A stretch of DNA of 9,095 bases from Roseiarcus sp035500275 (lineage in GTDB: Bacteria; Pseudomonadota; Alphaproteobacteria; Rhizobiales; Beijerinckiaceae), in assembly GCA_035500275.1 (NCBI GenBank), contig DATJXI010000212.1, positions 1-9,095 on the forward strand, written 5' to 3'. This document shows, in pieces, positions 6,076 to 9,095 of the stretch (positions are counted from its first letter, which is position 1; every line of letters starts with the position of its first letter). The notes below the pieces were generated by a model that searched no databases, was not told the DNA's origin, and saw only the letters and a list, made by a program, of their open reading frames with translations. Both the position numbers and the translations under genes were made by a program.

Positions 6076-7089
6076 ATGAACGCCCAGACCCCCACGCCGC
6101 CGCTGATTGACCCCTTCGGCAGGCAAATCGCCTACGTCCGTGTGTCGGTGACCGACCGCTGCGACTTCCGCTGCGTTTACTGCATGTCGGAGGACATGAA
6201 TTTCCTGCCCAAGCGGGACGTTCTTTCGCTCGAGGAGCTCGTAAGGCTGTGCTCCGCGTTTGTCGCGCTGGGTGTGAGGAAAATTCGCGTGACGGGCGGA
6301 GAGCCGTTGGTCAGGCGCAACGTCATGTCTTTGTTCCACGGCCTCGGACGGCATTTGGCGAGCGGGGCGCTCGAAGAAGTGACGTTGACGACCAACGGGT
6401 CGCAACTTGCCCGATTCGCGAACGAGCTCGTTGACTGTGGCGTGAAGCGGATCAACGTCTCGCTCGACACGCTGGACCCTGACAAGTTCCGGATGGTCAC
6501 GCGGTGGGGCGACATCGGCGCCGTGCTCAACGGCGTCGACGCCGCGGCGGCGGCCAGGCTCAAGATCAAGATCAATACGGTGGCCCTCAAGGGCTTTAAC
6601 GACGACGAGGCGCGCCGCCTGGTTGATTGGGCGCATGGGCGAGGCTTCGACATCACCTTCATCGAGGTCATGCCGCTCGGCGCGATGGAGCATGACCGCG
6701 CGGACCAATTCATGCCGCTCACCGAATTGCGCGTCAACCTCGAGCGGCGCTTGACCTTGACGCCGTCGGACTATTTCACGGGCGGTCCCGCCCGCTATTT
6801 CGACGTCAAGGAGACGGGCGGGAGGATCGGGTTCATCACCCCGCTCACCCACAATTTCTGCGAGAGCTGCAACCGGGTCCGCGTCACCTGCACCGGCACG
6901 CTTTACATGTGCCTCGGCCAGGAGGACGCGGCCGACCTCCGCGCGCCTTTGCGGCGTTCCGAATCGGACGAGCCGCTGATCGAGGCCATCCGCGCGGCGA
7001 TCGCGCGCAAGCCGAAGGGCCACGACTTCGTCATCGCAAGAGCTGCCCCTCCGGCGGTCCAGCGCCATATGAGCGCAACCGGCGGGTGA
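6076..7089 (+). CDS. moaA: GTP 3',8-cyclase MoaA (molybdenum cofactor biosynthesis)
   Basis: A radical-SAM enzyme that, with MoaC, converts GTP to cyclic pyranopterin monophosphate, the first step of molybdopterin synthesis. Taking ATG 6076, the protein has 337 residues, the normal MoaA length. The SAM-cluster motif CDFRCVYC gives Cys29, Cys33 and Cys36. GGEP, which binds SAM, is at 74-77. TTNGS (105-109) and NVSLDTL (127-133) follow the family pattern. The C-terminal cluster is CX2CX13C with Cys262, Cys265 and Cys279, preceding GQEDAADLR. The protein ends in the conserved Gly-Gly (ATGG) that completes the active site. The start is uncertain: ATG 6061 (five residues longer) and TTG 6016 (twenty longer) are in frame, and none has a clear ribosome site. 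No other moa or mob gene is in the window; moaC, moaB and moeA would lie elsewhere. It is a housekeeping gene, possibly sharing a transcript with the transpeptidase. Confidence 0.95.
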   Translation: MNAQTPTPPLIDPFGRQIAYVRVSVTDRCDFRCVYCMSEDMNFLPKRDVLSLEELVRLCSAFVALGVRKIRVTGGEPLVRRNVMSLFHGLGRHLASGALEEVTLTTNGSQLARFANELVDCGVKRINVSLDTLDPDKFRMVTRWGDIGAVLNGVDAAAAARLKIKINTVALKGFNDDEARRLVDWAHGRGFDITFIEVMPLGAMEHDRADQFMPLTELRVNLERRLTLTPSDYFTGGPARYFDVKETGGRIGFITPLTHNFCESCNRVRVTCTGTLYMCLGQEDAADLRAPLRRSESDEPLIEAIRAAIARKPKGHDFVIARAAPPAVQRHMSATGG

Positions 7090-7177
7090 AGGATTTTCCG
7101 CCGCTCCCGCTGGCCGGACCGCTTTTTGCGCTCTATATCAGCGGCGGTGAACGGGCGGGACCTTGACTCTCCGCTCC

Positions 7178-7184
7178 GGAAAGG
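7178..7184 (+). promoter_or_regulatory. Ribosome binding site of grxD
   Basis: GGAAAGG (7178-7184) lies 9 bases before the ATG at 7194, at usual spacing, and supports that start. Confidence 0.65.
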
Positions 7185-7193
7185 ACCAGCGCC

Positions 7194-7535
7194 ATGGGAA
7201 ATGCTCGCGAACGTATCGAGAAAGTGATTTCGGAACACCCGGTCGTCCTCTTCATGAAGGGAACGCCGCAGTTCCCGCAATGCGGGTTCTCCGGCCAGGT
7301 TGTCCAGATCCTCGACTACCTCGGCGCGCCGATCCATGGCGTGAACGTCCTCGAAGACGACGAGATTCGGCGGGGCGTCAAGGAATTCGCCAACTGGCCG
7401 ACGATTCCCCAGCTCTACGTCAAGGGTGAGTTCGTCGGCGGGTGCGACATAACGCGCGAGATGTTCCAGTCGGGGGAGCTGGCGGCGATATTGGCCGAGG
7501 CCGGAGTCCCTCTGAAGACCCAGGTCAAGGCGTAG
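7194..7535 (+). CDS. grxD: Monothiol glutaredoxin, CGFS type (Grx4/GrxD)
   Basis: A 113-residue cytoplasmic thioredoxin-fold protein that binds a [2Fe-2S] cluster between two monomers or with BolA, using glutathione, and passes clusters to target proteins. Visible hallmarks are Lys22 (FMKGTP, glutathione contact), the single-cysteine active site CGFS at 30-33, the WPTIPQLYVKGEFVGG stretch with cis-Pro at 72, and GGCD (82-85). The length is that of single-domain class II Grx. A good ribosome site lies 9 bases upstream. It follows moaA by 104 bases. MoaA is itself an Fe-S enzyme, but a functional link is only suggestive. In many alphaproteobacteria grxD sits beside bolA and purL; neither is present on this side, so the gene has a different context here. 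The following sequence contains a strong hairpin that may end the transcript. Confidence 0.96.
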   Translation: MGNARERIEKVISEHPVVLFMKGTPQFPQCGFSGQVVQILDYLGAPIHGVNVLEDDEIRRGVKEFANWPTIPQLYVKGEFVGGCDITREMFQSGELAAILAEAGVPLKTQVKA

Positions 7536-7606
7536 GCGTTCGCGAAAACTGCCGAACCTTCTCCGCAGGAAAACAAAGCCTTACCATTGATGAAGCGATC
7601 GCCGGG

Positions 7607-7623
7607 CCGCCCGCTCCGGGCGG
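7607..7623 (+). terminator. GC hairpin after grxD, possible terminator without T-run
   Basis: CCGCCCG (7607-7613) and CGGGCGG (7617-7623) are perfectly complementary around the 3-base loop CTC, about 70 bases after the grxD stop. This is a very stable RNA stem. It is followed by AACCTTGACGG rather than a U-tract, so it is either a weak or factor-aided terminator, or an mRNA 3'-end stabiliser. Confidence 0.45.
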
Positions 7624-7627
7624 AACC

Positions 7628-7656
7628 TTGACGGTCGCACGTCCCATTATGGGATA
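7628..7656 (+). promoter_or_regulatory. Possible phaZ promoter with overlapping 13-bp palindrome
   Basis: TTGACG (7628-7633) is a good -35-like box. It is followed at 17-base spacing by GGGATA (7651-7656), a poor -10 match. The palindrome TCCCAT-T-ATGGGA (7642-7654) overlaps the spacer and the -10 region, as a repressor site might. The location, after the grxD hairpin and before phaZ, fits a separate phaZ promoter. The promoter is weakly supported; the palindrome is exact. Confidence 0.3.
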
Positions 7657-7747
7657 GCCCCGGCTGTGGGGAAGCCTACTAATCCTTTCTGCTTGATTGA
7701 AAAGTAAGCAGGACAGGGGTACGCTGACATGTTACGCGGCGCCGCAG

Positions 7748-7768
7748 CCGAGTTTTTGGTCTCGGAAG
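7748..7768 (+). promoter_or_regulatory. phaZ ribosome site partly in a small hairpin
   Basis: GGAAG (7764-7768) lies 6 bases before the phaZ ATG. Its first two bases belong to CTCGG (7761-7765), which can pair with CCGAG (7748-7752) across an 8-base loop. The five-pair stem is short and could modestly mask the ribosome site. Confidence 0.35.
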
Positions 7769-7774
7769 CTTTCC

Positions 7775-9095
7775 ATGTTTCGAAGCTACTCCTACCAGTT
7801 CTACGAAATGGCGCATGTGGCCCTCGCGCCTGCCCGCGCGGTCTCGGACGCCGCCCATTTCGTATTTCGAAACCCGTGGAATCCGCTTTCGAACACCGCC
7901 CTCGGCAAGAACATTTCGGCGGGCGCCGAGCTCTTCGAGCGCATGACGCGGCGATACGGAAAGCCGACTTTCGGCCTCGACGAAATCATGGTCGACGGCG
8001 TCGCCTATCCGGTCCTCGAGGACATCGTCTGGAGCCGGCCGTTCTGCAATCTCCTGCGATTCGTCCGCCCGGATCTTCCGGGCGCTGAGGCGCAGCCGAA
8101 GCTGCTCATCGTTGCACCGATGTCGGGCCACTACGCCACGCTGCTGCGCGGAACGGTCGAGGCCTTTCTGCCCCACTGCGACGTCTACATCACCGATTGG
8201 GCGGACGCGCGAATAGTGCCTTTCGCCGTCGGGACCTTCGATCTCGACGACTACATCGATTACCTGCGCGGCATCCTCCACCACCTTGGGCCGGGGGTGC
8301 ATACGCTCGGCGTCTGCCAACCGTCGGTGCCGCTCCTCGCGACGGTGTCGCTGATGGAGGCTGACGGCGATCCGAACGCGCCCGCCAGCATGACGCTGAT
8401 GGGCGGCCCTGTCGACACACGCCGCAGCCCGACAGAAGTGAACAAGCTCGCCGAGCGGCGCGGCGTCGAATGGTTCCGGCGTCACTGCCTGCACGTAGTG
8501 CCGTTCCCCTATCCGGGCTTCGGGAGGGAGGTGTATCCCGGCTTCCTGCAGCTCTCCGGCTTCATGGCGATGAACATGGACCGTCACCTGAGCGCCCACC
8601 TCGAGATGTTCAATCATCTCGTGAAGGGCGACGGCGACTCAGCCGAGAAGCACCGCGAGTTCTACGACGAATATCTCGCGGTGATGGACCTCGACGCCGC
8701 CTACTACATGCAGACGATCGAAACCGTGTTCGTGCGCCATGCCCTGCCGAAAGGACAGATGACCCACCGCGGAGAGCCCGTCGATCCGAAGGCGATCCGC
8801 AACTGCGGCCTCCTCGCCATCGAGGGCGAGCGGGACGACATCTCCGGCGTCGGGCAGACGCAGGCGGCAATCGAACTCTGCGCCAACATCCCCGAGGCCA
8901 AGAAGCACTACCATCTGCAACTCGGGGTCGGGCACTACGGCGTGTTCAACGGCTCGCGTTTCCGGCACGAGATCGCACCCACAATGCGCGCGTTCTGGTC
9001 GACGATCGACGAGATGGCCAAGCCAAAGCCGAGCGTGATCGTCGTCAAGCCCGCTCGTTCGGCTAAAGTCAACGCCGTAACGAAGCTCAACGACG
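7775..9095 (+). CDS. phaZ: Intracellular polyhydroxybutyrate depolymerase PhaZ (3' truncated by window)
   Basis: This enzyme breaks down native intracellular PHB granules to hydroxybutyrate units for reuse of stored carbon. The frame is open from ATG 7775 to the window end, giving 440 visible residues; the stop lies outside. It has an alpha/beta-hydrolase fold whose nucleophile is cysteine, as in Ralstonia PhaZ1. The box VCQPSVP carries Cys181, the acid is in GERDDISG (Asp354/355), and the histidine is in GVGHYGVF (His387). These positions are nearly the same as in the Ralstonia enzyme (Cys183, Asp355, His388, from memory). Other family landmarks are LLIVAPMSGHYATLLRGT (110-127), YITDWADAR (138-146) and FPYPGFGREVYPGFLQL (244-260). 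There is no signal peptide, consistent with a cytoplasmic, granule-bound enzyme. After about residue 415 a Lys/Pro/Val-rich tail begins that exceeds the usual length of about 400-430 residues. No phaC, phaR or phasin gene is visible. Confidence 0.94.
   Translation, partial: MFRSYSYQFYEMAHVALAPARAVSDAAHFVFRNPWNPLSNTALGKNISAGAELFERMTRRYGKPTFGLDEIMVDGVAYPVLEDIVWSRPFCNLLRFVRPDLPGAEAQPKLLIVAPMSGHYATLLRGTVEAFLPHCDVYITDWADARIVPFAVGTFDLDDYIDYLRGILHHLGPGVHTLGVCQPSVPLLATVSLMEADGDPNAPASMTLMGGPVDTRRSPTEVNKLAERRGVEWFRRHCLHVVPFPYPGFGREVYPGFLQLSGFMAMNMDRHLSAHLEMFNHLVKGDGDSAEKHREFYDEYLAVMDLDAAYYMQTIETVFVRHALPKGQMTHRGEPVDPKAIRNCGLLAIEGERDDISGVGQTQAAIELCANIPEAKKHYHLQLGVGHYGVFNGSRFRHEIAPTMRAFWSTIDEMAKPKPSVIVVKPARSAKVNAVTKLND

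Noticed and set aside
5302..7068. 588-codon open frame on the minus strand under the transpeptidase and moaA genes
   Set aside because: Antisense shadow with Arg/Asp/His-rich low-complexity translation. The plus-strand genes carry all catalytic motifs.
7729..8088. Plus-strand frame starting just before phaZ
   Set aside because: It is in a different frame from PhaZ, overlaps its N-terminus and has no recognisable domain. The PhaZ frame explains the region.
7679..8617. 312-codon open frame antisense to phaZ
   Set aside because: It overlaps the conserved catalytic part of PhaZ and shows no domain of its own.
8470..9066. 198-codon plus-strand frame inside phaZ
   Set aside because: A plus-one shadow of PhaZ: Arg/Pro-rich, with no motif.
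1..9095. CRISPR arrays, tRNA/rRNA genes, insertion-sequence ends or phage genes
   Set aside because: No regularly spaced repeats of CRISPR length, no tRNA-like cloverleaf, no transposase or integrase motif, and no terminal inverted repeats with target duplications were seen.

Overview
This window is ordinary-looking chromosomal DNA from a GC-rich proteobacterium. It is most likely an alphaproteobacterium of the Hyphomicrobiales type: codons are strongly G/C-ending, a PHB depolymerase of the intracellular proteobacterial type and a CGFS monothiol glutaredoxin are present, and the proteins resemble those families as I remember them. No database search was run, so the lineage is an inference. 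I count eight protein-coding genes, two of them cut by the window edges. I see no RNA genes, insertion sequences, CRISPR arrays or prophage genes.

Left part (1-4136, all + strand). The C-terminal adenylating (acyl-ACP synthetase) half of an Aas-type lipid-recycling enzyme enters from the left edge and ends at 1087. A 610-base gene-free stretch follows. It is less GC-rich than the genes and holds several short perfect repeat pairs. Next come a short-chain dehydrogenase/reductase (1698-2546) and a fatty-acyl-CoA synthetase (2592-4136), 45 bases apart with good ribosome sites. These two probably form an operon acting on an acyl-chain or alcohol/ketone substrate.

Middle (4213-5241, - strand). 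A convergent gene encodes a double-SIS-domain sugar-phosphate enzyme of the GlmS C-terminal/NagB-II type. It starts at GTG, and an imperfect palindrome sits directly upstream of its ribosome site.

Right part (5458-9095, all + strand). A divergent, secreted YkuD-fold L,D-transpeptidase is followed by moaA (molybdenum cofactor synthesis, radical SAM), grxD (Fe-S cluster-handling monothiol glutaredoxin) and phaZ (intracellular polyhydroxybutyrate depolymerase, running off the right edge). Gaps of 66, 104 and 239 bases suggest loose co-orientation rather than one tight operon. A strong GC hairpin and a small palindrome lie between grxD and phaZ. Acyl-lipid recycling, acyl-CoA activation and PHB mobilisation give the window a mild carbon-storage and lipid theme; the other genes are housekeeping.

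I found no convincing undescribed system. The most useful leads are the repeat-bearing leader before the dehydrogenase/ligase pair, the candidate operator of the SIS gene, an altered residue beside the hinge motif of the acyl-CoA ligase, the extended tail of PhaZ, and unresolved start sites or control elements near moaA and phaZ.
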